A stretch of DNA of 64,000 nt from DASVUS01 sp036388675 (GCA_036388675.1 DASVRI010000033.1:298306-362305); one strand, 5' to 3'; shown: positions 24,888-33,287, numbered from the stretch's first letter. Translations and numbers: made by a program. The notes: generated from the sequence alone by a model not told the origin.

Positions 24888-26857
24888 GCCGCGCCTCCTT
24901 TGCGCGTACTCGCCGGCGGAGTGGCACCATCCAGGATGGCTTTGAATTCCTGCTCGCTTAATACCGGAACACCCAACTGCTGCGCTTTGGCGAGCTTCGA
25001 TCCGGCGCGTTCACCGGCCACCAGAAAGTCGGTGTTTTTGCTGACGCTGCCCGCCGCATGACCGCCACCCTGCGTGATGAGCGCTTCGGCGGCCTCGCGC
25101 GTGAACAAACTCAGCGCGCCGGTAAAGACCCAGGTCTGGTCTTTGAAGCGTTCTTTCGAAACGTTGGCGCCGCCCGATGTCGCGGCCACCACACTCGCTG
25201 CCAGAATGTGCGCGCACGGGCCTTTGCGCAGCTTGTTCTGCCGGAACTCGCCGCAGGTGCATTGCGCAAACGCGGCGCGACCATCGGCATCCAGGCCAAT
25301 CGTCGGCTCGAACTGGCCGCCCGGCGTGCGCACTTTGGCGTTAAAAAGCCGCAAGCCTTTTTCGACAAAGCGCTGTTCAAATTCCGACAGCTCTTCATCG
25401 TGCGTGATCTCTTTGCACTTGACCTGGCCTTCGCCAACCCAGCGGCGCGCGCTCGCCAGCTTTTTGTCGTCTTCGCCCTGCGGCGCGGGAAACGGCAGCA
25501 ATTGCCGCCAACGATATTTCTCGTTTTGCAAATCGAACATGGCGCGGCCTTCGCGACACAACTGCTGCAACGCACTGGTCGCCGCCGGTCGTGACAGGTC
25601 ACTTCGTGAGGCTAATTCATCGGGCGTGAGCGCCAGCGCGTTTTCCAGTTGTGATGCGGCCTGCTCAATATCACCCTGCGAGACGTTGCCGGTTGATGCC
25701 AGCAAATCGAAGCGGGCAGCACTCGACCAATCGTTTTCCGTCCAGCCCGACAGCCCTATATCGAAGCGATGACCCTGCAAAGTTACGCTCCAATACGACG
25801 GCATGCCGCTGCCCAACAAGCGCACTTGCACACTTTGCGCGTGCGGCAACAACTCTTCCAGCGCGAACAAACGGCGTCGCCCCCAGATGCGAATCTCCTG
25901 CGCTTCGCCCGCATACGAGTACTCGTTTTCGCGAATTTCGATGTTCCACGGCTCAATCACGATCACCGGCTTTTCGCCGGGCACGAGGCGGAAACGCAGC
26001 GAACGCGGGCCTTTGTTTTCTTTTTGCTGTTGCAACGCCAGCAGAATTTCCGCAACAGTTGTAGCCGACAATTTTAAATTCGTATTGGGCAGCGATGAAG
26101 CCGATTGCACTTGCAAAAAGCCGCGCACCCAACTTGGCGGCAGGTCGATCTTCTTTTCGACTTGCGCGCCCGCTGACGTAGTGAGCGAAACGCCTTCGCC
26201 CCCAACACCTAAAAACGCCGGACGGTAATCACGCACGCGGCGCATCTCATCGGACAGTCTCTTCGAGTAATCCACGTTCGTGGTGCCGTAAACCGTTTCG
26301 CCTAACGTTTGCAGATTCTCCGACGGAACCGTGACGCGGCCATAGCTCGATTCATCGCGTGAAAAGACTTCAAAAATTACTCCGTCAGGATGCACCGAAA
26401 CGACCGGATCAAGAATGAACCACAAGGCCATGTTGTGCTCACGCAGCCAGCGCCAGTAGCGGCTTTTGGCGTGCCACAACTCGCCGGAGTTCAGGGTCTG
26501 CATCAATTCATAACGACGCTTCTCCATCGGCTTGATTTGCTCGCGCAACGATTGCAATTCGATGGCGTTGCCAGCGGCGCGGCGCAGGGTTTCACCGCGC
26601 GTGGATTCCAGTTCTTCGAGATAACGTTGCTGCACCCACGCCTGATAGGCGCTGGTGTCTTTGCGCTCGAATTTGGCGTTGCTCGAAACCACTTCATACA
26701 AGGCCAGCATGGTGCGCGCATAACTCAGGCTATGGCGAATAACCGCCTGCAACGCGACATTAGGGCGGCTGGCTTCCACCGCCATTTCAAAACCGAGTCC
26801 ATCGTTGCGCAGCGTCGCCGTGCTGGGACGCGCATACGATTGTGTGATTTCCATCAT
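24884..26857 (-). CDS. Retron accessory protein: winged-helix, SWIM zinc finger and C-terminal BRCT domain
   Basis: A 657-residue protein. The N-terminal 420 residues are of unknown fold. A winged-helix-like segment (LTPDELASRSDLSRPAATSALQQLCREG) lies at about 425-460. A SWIM zinc finger CxC...CxH uses Cys533, Cys535, Cys548 and His550. A ligase-type BRCT domain (TWVFTGALSLFTREAAEALITQGG ... TDFLVAGERAGSKLAKAQQLGVPVLSEQEF) lies at about 573-645. SWIM and BRCT domains bind nucleic acid or nicked/branched DNA, so this subunit probably senses or holds the retron DNA. It overlaps both neighbours by 4 bp. WH-SWIM plus ARM plus RT is the composition I recall for type XIII retrons. I do not know whether BRCT is usual there. 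Confidence 0.85.
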   Translation of the reverse strand: MMEITQSYARPSTATLRNDGLGFEMAVEASRPNVALQAVIRHSLSYARTMLALYEVVSSNAKFERKDTSAYQAWVQQRYLEELESTRGETLRRAAGNAIELQSLREQIKPMEKRRYELMQTLNSGELWHAKSRYWRWLREHNMALWFILDPVVSVHPDGVIFEVFSRDESSYGRVTVPSENLQTLGETVYGTTNVDYSKRLSDEMRRVRDYRPAFLGVGGEGVSLTTSAGAQVEKKIDLPPSWVRGFLQVQSASSLPNTNLKLSATTVAEILLALQQQKENKGPRSLRFRLVPGEKPVIVIEPWNIEIRENEYSYAGEAQEIRIWGRRRLFALEELLPHAQSVQVRLLGSGMPSYWSVTLQGHRFDIGLSGWTENDWSSAARFDLLASTGNVSQGDIEQAASQLENALALTPDELASRSDLSRPAATSALQQLCREGRAMFDLQNEKYRWRQLLPFPAPQGEDDKKLASARRWVGEGQVKCKEITHDEELSEFEQRFVEKGLRLFNAKVRTPGGQFEPTIGLDADGRAAFAQCTCGEFRQNKLRKGPCAHILAASVVAATSGGANVSKERFKDQTWVFTGALSLFTREAAEALITQGGGHAAGSVSKNTDFLVAGERAGSKLAKAQQLGVPVLSEQEFKAILDGATPPASTRKGGAA

Positions 26858-29800
26858 TCGCCTCCGCCCAAGCCGTTTGCGGTATTGCCTTTGACGGCAT
26901 TAACGATTGCGGCATTGGTCGTTACACCTTCAATTTTCCGCCCGCCCAGCGCGAGTTGCGCCAATTGCTGCAAGGCCCACTCGCGGTCGCGCGCCGTACG
27001 ACCGCGCGCAACTTCCAGCAGCGCCTTCACATCTTCATCCGAGTACTCGCTCGTGCTACCGGCTTCCCGGTGCGCGACATCGCGACGCGTTTTTACGGCT
27101 TCCTTGGCGCGACGCGCGCGACCACGTGTTCTTAAAACGGCGCGGTCGAAAGCGGCTGTGTCCACATCCTGTCCGTCGCGCAGCAGGCGTTCCGCCAGCC
27201 ACGCCTGCATCGCCGGGTCGGAGTTTTCTCCGAGCTTCTGCAAAATGTCGGCGTTGAGTACCTGCTCGCCGCGCGTCTGTAAAAACTCGCGCCCATAAGC
27301 GCGCACTATGGCTTCGGGGCTGTCACATAGCGCAAGCGCCAAGTCAGCCACATCATGCTGTGTATTCATTTCGAACCAGGCGCGACCCGTTTCGAAAGGC
27401 TGCGGCAGGGCGCTTTCCATCAAGCGCAACGCGAGAGGCAAGTCAATTCCGGTTTGGCTTAACCGCAGCAAGCCGCGCTCGCGAATCGCAAGGGAAGAAT
27501 GTGTCGCCGCCGCGAGAATGGCCGTGTCACCTTTTTGCAACTGCGACAGATTGGCGTCCAACCAGCGCAGCACGAAACTTTCCTGCGCCACATCAGCGCG
27601 CTCCAGCAAGGGCGTGATCGATTCGGCAGGCATCTGCGTCAACGTGGCACTAATTTCGTCATCGTCCAAAATGCGACGCTGCAACGCTTCATCGCCGCCG
27701 TCACCCACACGTTGCAGCACCTGGTTCCAAAAGGCGCCCAGCGCGCGTGCTTCGCGCAACGTTTGCAACAATACATTGCGTGCGGCGTTCCACTGCTCAT
27801 CATCGGCCAGCAGAGCACGTTCCACTTGTGTCGCAGGCGAGAGCACGCGAAATACATCTACAAGGAACGCGGGAATTAAAGCTGCAAAGAACGCGGGGGT
27901 TTTCTCCAACTGCGTTTCGATTTCTTCGCCGCTGATGTCGGCACGCACAAACACGGCATGTGCTGCCTCGCTGCCGGCTGCGGTCTTCAAAACATCTGCT
28001 GCGAACCACGAGTTCGTTGCCCATACGCGGCGCCATAAATCGCGCGCCACTTCGCGGCTGATGGCACTGGCAGCCAGCACTTCCCAACCGAGGGCATTTC
28101 TTGCCGCCTCACTTCCGGCCACTAGAGGCAGCGCCGTCTCCACCGAGAAGGTGCGCGACGCCATTTCCTCACGCAACGCACTTAATACTTCAGCACGAAG
28201 CTGCGGCGTAAGCGACACAAGCGTGAACAGCGTGCCGCCAAGGTCATCGTGTGTCCACTCGCGCAGCCGCTGTAGAACCCAACTCTTCGAGTACTCGTTC
28301 AGAGTTAGGAAGGTCGCGAGATGCTGAGTGATGGTGTTCCTGCCAATACGCTCCTGGAAGTGCCGCAACAGCGCTTCGGCGGCACGACGCACCTTTGTGC
28401 CGCGCCCCGTATTCAGTGATGCTTCGAGTTCCTTAACCGCTGCTCCACGCCATTCAGCGGCAGTAGACATGCCTTGCGGCGTATTCAATGCACGACGTAC
28501 GCGCGCATTGCCCCTCGTCACTAACTGCGCCCACGTCGCGCCGTCCAATGATTCGCCATTTTCCCAGCGCGTAGTAAGATCACGCGCGGCCAAACTCTGC
28601 AAGAGTGGCAATTCGCTGCGCCAGAAACGTTGTGCCTGCTCCGCATTGACTGCCTCGATCGTTTCGCCGTGTGCGCGCAGAATTCGCAGCGCCATTTCGT
28701 TGGCCTCAAGCGCAACGTCGCGGCTGGCAAACAACTGGCGCACGACATCGAGATGGGCATCCCACACATGCGGCGCGCGTTCTTCGCGACGCTTCAACAC
28801 AAAAGCGGGTTTGCGCGCGTAAGAGCCACGTCCGTGCGACTTTTGCTCCCAGCGCGGGCCGGCGCCAAAGAGAACATCCATCGTGATCCAGTGAATTTTG
28901 GGGTCAATGTTGTTCTGTGTTTTGCCGGCCACTTCGTTACTTGCCACATTTGCTGAAGTCGCGGCAGGCTCGCTTGTGGTACTGGTGGGAAGGTCGTGCG
29001 CCATGACCGATATGTTCAGGTTGCCAAGTGCCTGTATCAAGCTCTGAATCGGGTTTTGCGTGCCTTGCTGCGGGTTGTCAGCCGCTCCCGCACCACCACC
29101 AAGCAGCGCCTGCGTCAACTGGTGGAAGGGATTCCTGGACGGCGCGCTTTGCTCGGTTTGCTCCGGCGCAGCCTGCGTAACGGAGGAGACAGGAGCCGCA
29201 CTCGCACCAACATCTTCGCGTCGCAACAGTTGCAGCACAATTTGAAGATAAAGCTCACCCTTGTGAGTACTCAAGTGGCGCAGCAGGCGACGCGCACGGC
29301 GCTTCATGTACCCTAGCGTCGCATTCTTTGGCCCATGATCGGGCAAATGAATAAACGTAGGATCGGAGACATCCACCTGATAAACGGTGTTGGGCCGGTG
29401 ATTATAGGCGTAGGCCGGGCCACACGTAACCTGCAACAAGCCATCTTTGAGTTCGACCTTCTTGACCTCGTGATAAACATACTCGCGCAGTTCAAAGTCA
29501 AATGCTTGCCCAGGCGCACCTTTTTGCGGCGTCACCACCAGGCGCCAGCCACGACCATCCCACTGTTGCCGTGGGCCGACCGTGTAGGTGAACCCGCCAC
29601 CAGTAGTCGAAAGCGTTTTGCCCGTGAAAGTCGTTTCTTGTGTAGGTTTCCAGCGAGTACTCGCTTGCGTGGCCGAGGCGCTATCCATGCGCAATAGGAA
29701 TGCGCCGAGCAGCGCTGCATCGACGGAGCCTTCCAGCGTTGCGGTCTCAACTTTTTTGAAGAGCCGTTTGAACGGTCGCCACGCGCCGTACACCAATGGC

Positions 29801-29892
29801 GTAGTGCGCACCCATTGGAGCAACTGCTCGTGCTCGCGCGGTGAAAGAGAAGGAAACTTTTCAACGAGTGCGGCAATGCCCGACAATGACAT
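26854..29892 (-). CDS. Retron accessory protein: large ARM/HEAT-repeat protein
   Basis: A 1012-residue protein, first gene of the retron operon. GAGGG lies just before the ATG. The N-terminal 230 residues include a beta-rich part (TTGGGFTYTVGPRQQWDGRGWRLVVTPQKG) and a helical part. A Pro/Gln/Ser linker follows at about 230-340. From about 380 to the end it is almost all alpha-helical with HEAT/ARM-like repeats (for example AIRERGLLRLSQTGIDLPLALRLMESALPQPF and WALQQLAQLALGG). No nuclease, NTPase or membrane motif is visible, so the killing mechanism is not apparent from sequence. It is probably the scaffold or effector of the complex. Four GAGTACTC copies show long residence in this genome. 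Confidence 0.8.
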   Translation of the reverse strand: MSLSGIAALVEKFPSLSPREHEQLLQWVRTTPLVYGAWRPFKRLFKKVETATLEGSVDAALLGAFLLRMDSASATQASTRWKPTQETTFTGKTLSTTGGGFTYTVGPRQQWDGRGWRLVVTPQKGAPGQAFDFELREYVYHEVKKVELKDGLLQVTCGPAYAYNHRPNTVYQVDVSDPTFIHLPDHGPKNATLGYMKRRARRLLRHLSTHKGELYLQIVLQLLRREDVGASAAPVSSVTQAAPEQTEQSAPSRNPFHQLTQALLGGGAGAADNPQQGTQNPIQSLIQALGNLNISVMAHDLPTSTTSEPAATSANVASNEVAGKTQNNIDPKIHWITMDVLFGAGPRWEQKSHGRGSYARKPAFVLKRREERAPHVWDAHLDVVRQLFASRDVALEANEMALRILRAHGETIEAVNAEQAQRFWRSELPLLQSLAARDLTTRWENGESLDGATWAQLVTRGNARVRRALNTPQGMSTAAEWRGAAVKELEASLNTGRGTKVRRAAEALLRHFQERIGRNTITQHLATFLTLNEYSKSWVLQRLREWTHDDLGGTLFTLVSLTPQLRAEVLSALREEMASRTFSVETALPLVAGSEAARNALGWEVLAASAISREVARDLWRRVWATNSWFAADVLKTAAGSEAAHAVFVRADISGEEIETQLEKTPAFFAALIPAFLVDVFRVLSPATQVERALLADDEQWNAARNVLLQTLREARALGAFWNQVLQRVGDGGDEALQRRILDDDEISATLTQMPAESITPLLERADVAQESFVLRWLDANLSQLQKGDTAILAAATHSSLAIRERGLLRLSQTGIDLPLALRLMESALPQPFETGRAWFEMNTQHDVADLALALCDSPEAIVRAYGREFLQTRGEQVLNADILQKLGENSDPAMQAWLAERLLRDGQDVDTAAFDRAVLRTRGRARRAKEAVKTRRDVAHREAGSTSEYSDEDVKALLEVARGRTARDREWALQQLAQLALGGRKIEGVTTNAAIVNAVKGNTANGLGGGE

Positions 29893-29948
29893 AAGCCCTC
29901 GCAGAGAGCCGCTCGGAGAAATGAAAAGAGCAGCTCACAAAGAAGAAA

Positions 29949-30189
29949 TTCGCGCCCTTGAAGCGGCTCCGCTAAACAACTGGAGACGGGTGCCGGTCAC
30001 TGTAACCCGTATGCGGTAGGTAGTCGTATTCAGGATCTGAGCGCGCTGACTCAGCGGAATTGGAATACGACTACCTACCGCATACGGGTGAAATTACACC
30101 GGTAGCCCGTGATGAGAAACTGGCAATACGACGGCTGCGGCGAAACGCCGGAGACAAATTGCCGGAACTCGCTTCAAGGCGCGAAAGAT
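29949..30189 (-). ncRNA. Retron msr-msd RNA
   Basis: Read on the minus strand. Repeat a1 (30185-30170, UUCGCGCCUUGAAGCG) pairs with a2 (29965-29949) over 16 bp with one bulged G. Inside, the msr has an outer stem GGCAAU/AUUGCC (30158-30163 with 30122-30127) enclosing the hairpin CGGCG-UUU-CGCCG (30150-30138). The msd is a 27-bp perfect stem (30089-30063 with 30031-30005) around a 31-nt loop. It continues outward with ACCGG/CCGGU and ACGGG/CCCGU pairs (29986-29997 and 30098-30110), separated by small internal loops. The predicted start, about 30189, lies 4 nt before a1. The RNA ends 56 nt before the ARM gene and is the leader of the operon. The exact branching G and the msd ends are not determined. 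Confidence 0.9.
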
Positions 30190-30195
30190 GACCCT

Positions 30196-30224
30196 ATTAT
30201 AAACGCAAATGGTTTCACCGTCAA
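30196..30224 (-). promoter_or_regulatory. Retron operon promoter TTGACG-17-TATAAT
   Basis: On the minus strand -35 TTGACG (30219-30224) and -10 TATAAT (30196-30201) are separated by exactly 17 bp. Transcription would start near 30189, directly at the a1 repeat. This is the best sigma-70-type promoter seen in the window. Confidence 0.85.
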
Positions 30225-30238
30225 TAGTGAAACCATTT
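30207..30238. promoter_or_regulatory. 12-bp perfect dyad overlapping the retron -35 box (candidate operator)
   Basis: AAATGGTTTCAC (30207-30218) and its reverse complement (30227-30238) are separated by 8 bp that hold most of the -35 box. The AT-rich dyad spans the -35 region and the upstream spacer, the usual place for a repressor site. On the plus strand it is followed by TTTTCTGTTT and could also act as a terminator, but no plus-strand gene lies upstream that would need one. Confidence 0.6.
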
Positions 30239-30322
30239 TCTGTTTGAGGGATTTTTCGACTTCGTTCTGCCTTCCCAGGCGCAGCAGAAAAACCGCGTTT
30301 ATGTCAAAATCAGATTGCTTTT

Positions 30323-31567
30323 ATGAATCTTTTCTCCGCCACTGAGCCGCAAGAAGACGCGCTGACGATCGGCCAGTTGGCTTTTCAAATTAAACGAGTA
30401 CTCGAAGCCGACCCCATTCTGTCCGACATCGCCGTCACAGGTGAAATCTCCAACTTCAAAGCCTATCCGTCGGGCCATCTTTACTTTACGCTCAAAGATG
30501 ATGAAGCGCAGGTGCGCGGCATTATGTGGCGCAAGAGCGTGGCGAATCTGGCCTTTCGTCCCTCGAACGGCGACCGCGTTGTTGCCACGGGACACGTCGA
30601 GTTTTACGGCGCGCGTGGCGAAGTTTCGTTCATTGTGGACAACATGCGCTTTGCCGGACAGGGCGCGTTGGCCGAAGCCTTTGAACGCCTCAAGCAGGAA
30701 CTGGCGTCGGAAGGTTTATTCGATACGGAGCGCAAGCGTCCCCTACCGGACATGCCGCGCTGCATCGGCCTCATTACGTCGCCTGCGGGCGCTGCGGCGC
30801 ATGACGTGATTTCGATTCTGCGCCGTCGTTGGCCCCTCGCGCGAGTACTCTTTATTCCGGCTGCGGTGCAGGGATTCGATGCCGCCGAAGATTTGATGCG
30901 CGCCATGTCGTGGGCCGCTGCGGTCGATGAACTCGATGTGCTCATCATCGGGCGAGGTGGCGGCTCGGCAGAGGATTTGTGGGCTTTCAACGATGAAGAC
31001 TTGGCGCGCATGACCGCCGAGTTTCCTAAGCCGGTCGTTTCAGCAGTCGGTCACGAAACCGACTTCACCATCATGGATTTCGTGGCCGATTTACGCGCGC
31101 CAACGCCCAGCGCCGCCGCCGAACTCGTCACGCCCGATGTGCGCGATGTGCAGGCTTTTGTCGGCTCGTTGCGCCACCGCCTCTACAATGCCGTGGCGGG
31201 TGATGTGGAGCTGGCGCGCACGCGTTTGGACAGTCTGCGTTCACGGCGCGTGCTGACGCACCCACAGGAGCGCTTGCGGCCGGTGCGCGAAGCGCTACAA
31301 TCACAGCGCACCCGGGTGCGCGACGCATTTTCGCGCCGTGTTAAAATAGAAAGGCAAGTTATCGCCACAAGGCGCGCGCAGTTGCAGGCGCTCGATCCAT
31401 TGCGAGTACTCGAACGTGGCTATGCTCTGGTGAGCGATACCACGACGGGCGCATTGATTTCATCGGTGCAAGACGCGCGTGCAGACCAGAGTCTCAAAAT
31501 CGCGTTACGCGATGGCTCGCTGGCGGCTCGCGTCAGTGACGACAGTGCGAGTACTCGCAACGATTAA
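30323..31567 (+). CDS. xseA: Exodeoxyribonuclease VII large subunit
   Basis: A 414-residue XseA. The N-terminal OB fold (LTIGQLAFQIKRVLEADPILSDIAVTGEISNFKAYPSGHLYFTLKDDEAQVRGIMW) is followed by the catalytic region. That region has PRCIGLITSPAGAAAHDVISILRRRWP, the Gly-rich IIGRGGGSAEDLWAFNDEDLAR and AVGHETDFTIMDFVADLRAPTPSAAAEL. A coiled-coil tail binds XseB. The enzyme degrades single-stranded DNA from both ends. Four GAGTACTC copies lie within 1.2 kb. In several retron-bearing bacteria exonuclease VII trims msDNA, so its place next to the retron deserves attention, though it belongs to the housekeeping string. Confidence 0.97.
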   Translation: MNLFSATEPQEDALTIGQLAFQIKRVLEADPILSDIAVTGEISNFKAYPSGHLYFTLKDDEAQVRGIMWRKSVANLAFRPSNGDRVVATGHVEFYGARGEVSFIVDNMRFAGQGALAEAFERLKQELASEGLFDTERKRPLPDMPRCIGLITSPAGAAAHDVISILRRRWPLARVLFIPAAVQGFDAAEDLMRAMSWAAAVDELDVLIIGRGGGSAEDLWAFNDEDLARMTAEFPKPVVSAVGHETDFTIMDFVADLRAPTPSAAAELVTPDVRDVQAFVGSLRHRLYNAVAGDVELARTRLDSLRSRRVLTHPQERLRPVREALQSQRTRVRDAFSRRVKIERQVIATRRAQLQALDPLRVLERGYALVSDTTTGALISSVQDARADQSLKIALRDGSLAARVSDDSASTRND

Positions 31568-31587
31568 ATAGAAATTCATTGTCATAG

Positions 31588-31872
31588 ATGCCAAGTAAAA
31601 CCCAAGCTCAATCTGCCGACTTATCGTTTGAAGCGGCTCTCCGCGAACTGGACGAAGTCGTGGCCGCTCTCGAAGCGGGACACATCTCATTGGAAGAATC
31701 GTTGCGCCTATTACAGCGTGGCATAACTCTGGCCGATTCGTGCGACGCCACGCTCGCCAAAGCCGAGGCGACGCTCGAACAGCTAGTCGCCACATCCGGC
31801 GGCGAACTGACCACGCAACGCATCGAATGGGACGACGATGACGAGGACGCCGAGGATGACGACAGCGCATGA
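31588..31872 (+). CDS. xseB: Exodeoxyribonuclease VII small subunit
   Basis: A 94-residue helical-hairpin subunit. LSFEAALRELDEVVAALEAGHISLEESLRLLQRGITLADSCDATLAKAEATLEQL is the diagnostic XseB region, followed by an acidic tail (DDDDEDAEDDDS). Several copies wrap the XseA coiled coil. It starts 20 bp after xseA and overlaps ispA by 4 bp, so the three are translated from one mRNA. Confidence 0.95.
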   Translation: MPSKTQAQSADLSFEAALRELDEVVAALEAGHISLEESLRLLQRGITLADSCDATLAKAEATLEQLVATSGGELTTQRIEWDDDDEDAEDDDSA

Positions 31873-32768
31873 GTGAAATCGCGTGGCGCTGTTCGCACGC
31901 AGTGGTTGATGGAGCGCTCGATGCCCTGCTGCCGCAACCCGGCCAAGATGAGCGTGCGCCCTTGCACGAAGCAATGCGCTATGCCGTCTTAAGCGGCGGC
32001 AAGCGACTGCGCTCGCAACTGGCGCTCGAAGCTGCATCGGTTGTAGCGGGCGAAAATTTCCGGGTGGAGTCGGCGCTGCCGGCGGCTTGCGCCATTGAAT
32101 TGATTCACGCCTATTCGCTGGTGCACGACGACTTGCCCGCAATGGACAACGCCGATTTACGGCGCGGGCAGCCAAGTTGCCATCGCAAGTTCGGCGAAGC
32201 GGTCGCCATTCTGGCCGGTGATGCGTTGTTGACGATGGCCTTTGAAGTGCTGGCGCAGGATAACGAGTACGCACAGCCTGCGCAACTGCTGCGCGCCACG
32301 CAGATCATCGCGCGTGCGGCAGGCGAAAGCGGCATGGTCGGCGGGCAGGCTGTTGACATCGCGTGGTCGGCGCATGATAACACAAACATCAGCGGCGACG
32401 CTCTCATGCAAATGCACTCGATGAAGACGGGCGCCCTCATTCGCGCCGCCTGCGAAGCCGGTGGAGTACTCGGAGGCGGCACAGCAGAGCAGACGGCGGC
32501 CTTGCGCGAGTATGGCGTTCACCTGGGCCGCGCTTTTCAGATTACCGACGACTTGTTGGATATTTCGGGCGACCCGGCCCACACCGGCAAAGCGGCCAGC
32601 GATGCGGCCAACAACAAGACAACGGCGCCGGCGATTTTCGGCGTGGAGCGCTCGCTTCAATTGGCGCACGAAGCGGGCGAATCGGCCATTGGTGCGCTGC
32701 AAATGTTTGGTGATGAGGCAACAGCGTTGCGTCAACTGGCACGTTTTGTGATCGCGCGCAAGAAGTAG
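31869..32768 (+). CDS. ispA: Polyprenyl diphosphate synthase (farnesyl/geranylgeranyl type)
   Basis: A 299-residue isoprenyl synthase. The first Asp-rich motif DDLPAMDNADLRRG (about 85-98) and the second DDLLDISGD (about 225-233) bind the allylic diphosphate through magnesium. GGKRLRSQLALEA holds the Lys and Arg that bind IPP. Two residues inserted in the first motif (DDxxAMDxxD) mark the bacterial short-chain type, probably FPP synthase; GGPP cannot be excluded. With dxs 0.5 kb away it links to the MEP pathway and undecaprenyl or quinone synthesis. It overlaps xseB by 4 bp. Confidence 0.93.
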   Translation: MSEIAWRCSHAVVDGALDALLPQPGQDERAPLHEAMRYAVLSGGKRLRSQLALEAASVVAGENFRVESALPAACAIELIHAYSLVHDDLPAMDNADLRRGQPSCHRKFGEAVAILAGDALLTMAFEVLAQDNEYAQPAQLLRATQIIARAAGESGMVGGQAVDIAWSAHDNTNISGDALMQMHSMKTGALIRAACEAGGVLGGGTAEQTAALREYGVHLGRAFQITDDLLDISGDPAHTGKAASDAANNKTTAPAIFGVERSLQLAHEAGESAIGALQMFGDEATALRQLARFVIARKK

Positions 32769-32799
32769 TGAAATGTGTGCGGCAGGCACAATCGGTAAA

Positions 32800-33219
32800 A
32801 TGGATGGTGAAATCAGGCCGTATCAAGCGCAGGACGAAGAAGAGGTTGTCGCGCTGTGGCACGATTGCAAGTTGGTCGTGCCGTGGAACGATCCGCGCCG
32901 TGACATCGCGACCAAGATGGCATGGCAGCCGGAACTGTTTCTCGTCGCAACCGTTGATGGTGGTGTAGTCGCGACGGTGATGGCCGGTTACGAAGGGCAT
33001 CGCGGCTGGATTAACTATCTGGCCGTCGCGCCAATCATGCAGCGGCAGGGGCTGGGGCAACTGCTGATGGAAGAAGTCGAGACGCGCTTGCAGCAGTTGG
33101 GCTGTCCCAAGATCAATTTGCAGATTCGCACGTCCAACAAAGAGGTCATCACCTTTTACCGGAGCATCGGCTACGAGGTGAATGACGTCATCGGCATGGG
33201 AAAACGTTTGTCGTCTTAG
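32800..33219 (+). CDS. GNAT family acetyltransferase
   Basis: A 139-residue single GNAT domain similar to the YpeA type. MDGEIRPYQAQDEEEVVALWHDCKLVVPWNDPRRDI opens the fold. VAPIMQRQGLGQLLMEEVETRL is the acetyl-CoA loop (QRQGLG), and NLQIRTSNKEVITFYRSIGYE is the C-terminal strand. The start at 32800 is preferred over 32773 because this is where family members begin and CACAAT lies exactly 7 nt upstream. The substrate is unknown. It is probably an insertion in the ispA-dxs string. Confidence 0.85.
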   Translation: MDGEIRPYQAQDEEEVVALWHDCKLVVPWNDPRRDIATKMAWQPELFLVATVDGGVVATVMAGYEGHRGWINYLAVAPIMQRQGLGQLLMEEVETRLQQLGCPKINLQIRTSNKEVITFYRSIGYEVNDVIGMGKRLSS

Positions 33220-33254
33220 AGGCTCACAAGAGCTCCGAGGCTCACAAGAGCTCC
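33219..33254 (+). repeat. Two tandem 18-bp repeats before dxs
   Basis: The sequence GAGGCTCACAAGAGCTCC is present twice head to tail (33219-33236 and 33237-33254). A partial third copy runs into the GAGTACTC site at 33266. It lies in the 68-bp gap before dxs. Confidence 0.8.
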
Positions 33255-33287
33255 GAAGCTCTCACGAGTACTCGCTTACAGGAAACT

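Noticed and set aside
26390..27298. 302-codon plus-strand frame across two retron genes
   Set aside because: It is antisense to two overlapping genes with clear domains and has no start signals.
33219..33254. Possible CRISPR-like repeat unit
   Set aside because: The two 18-bp units are directly joined with no spacers, and no cas genes are present. No CRISPR array is visible anywhere in the window.
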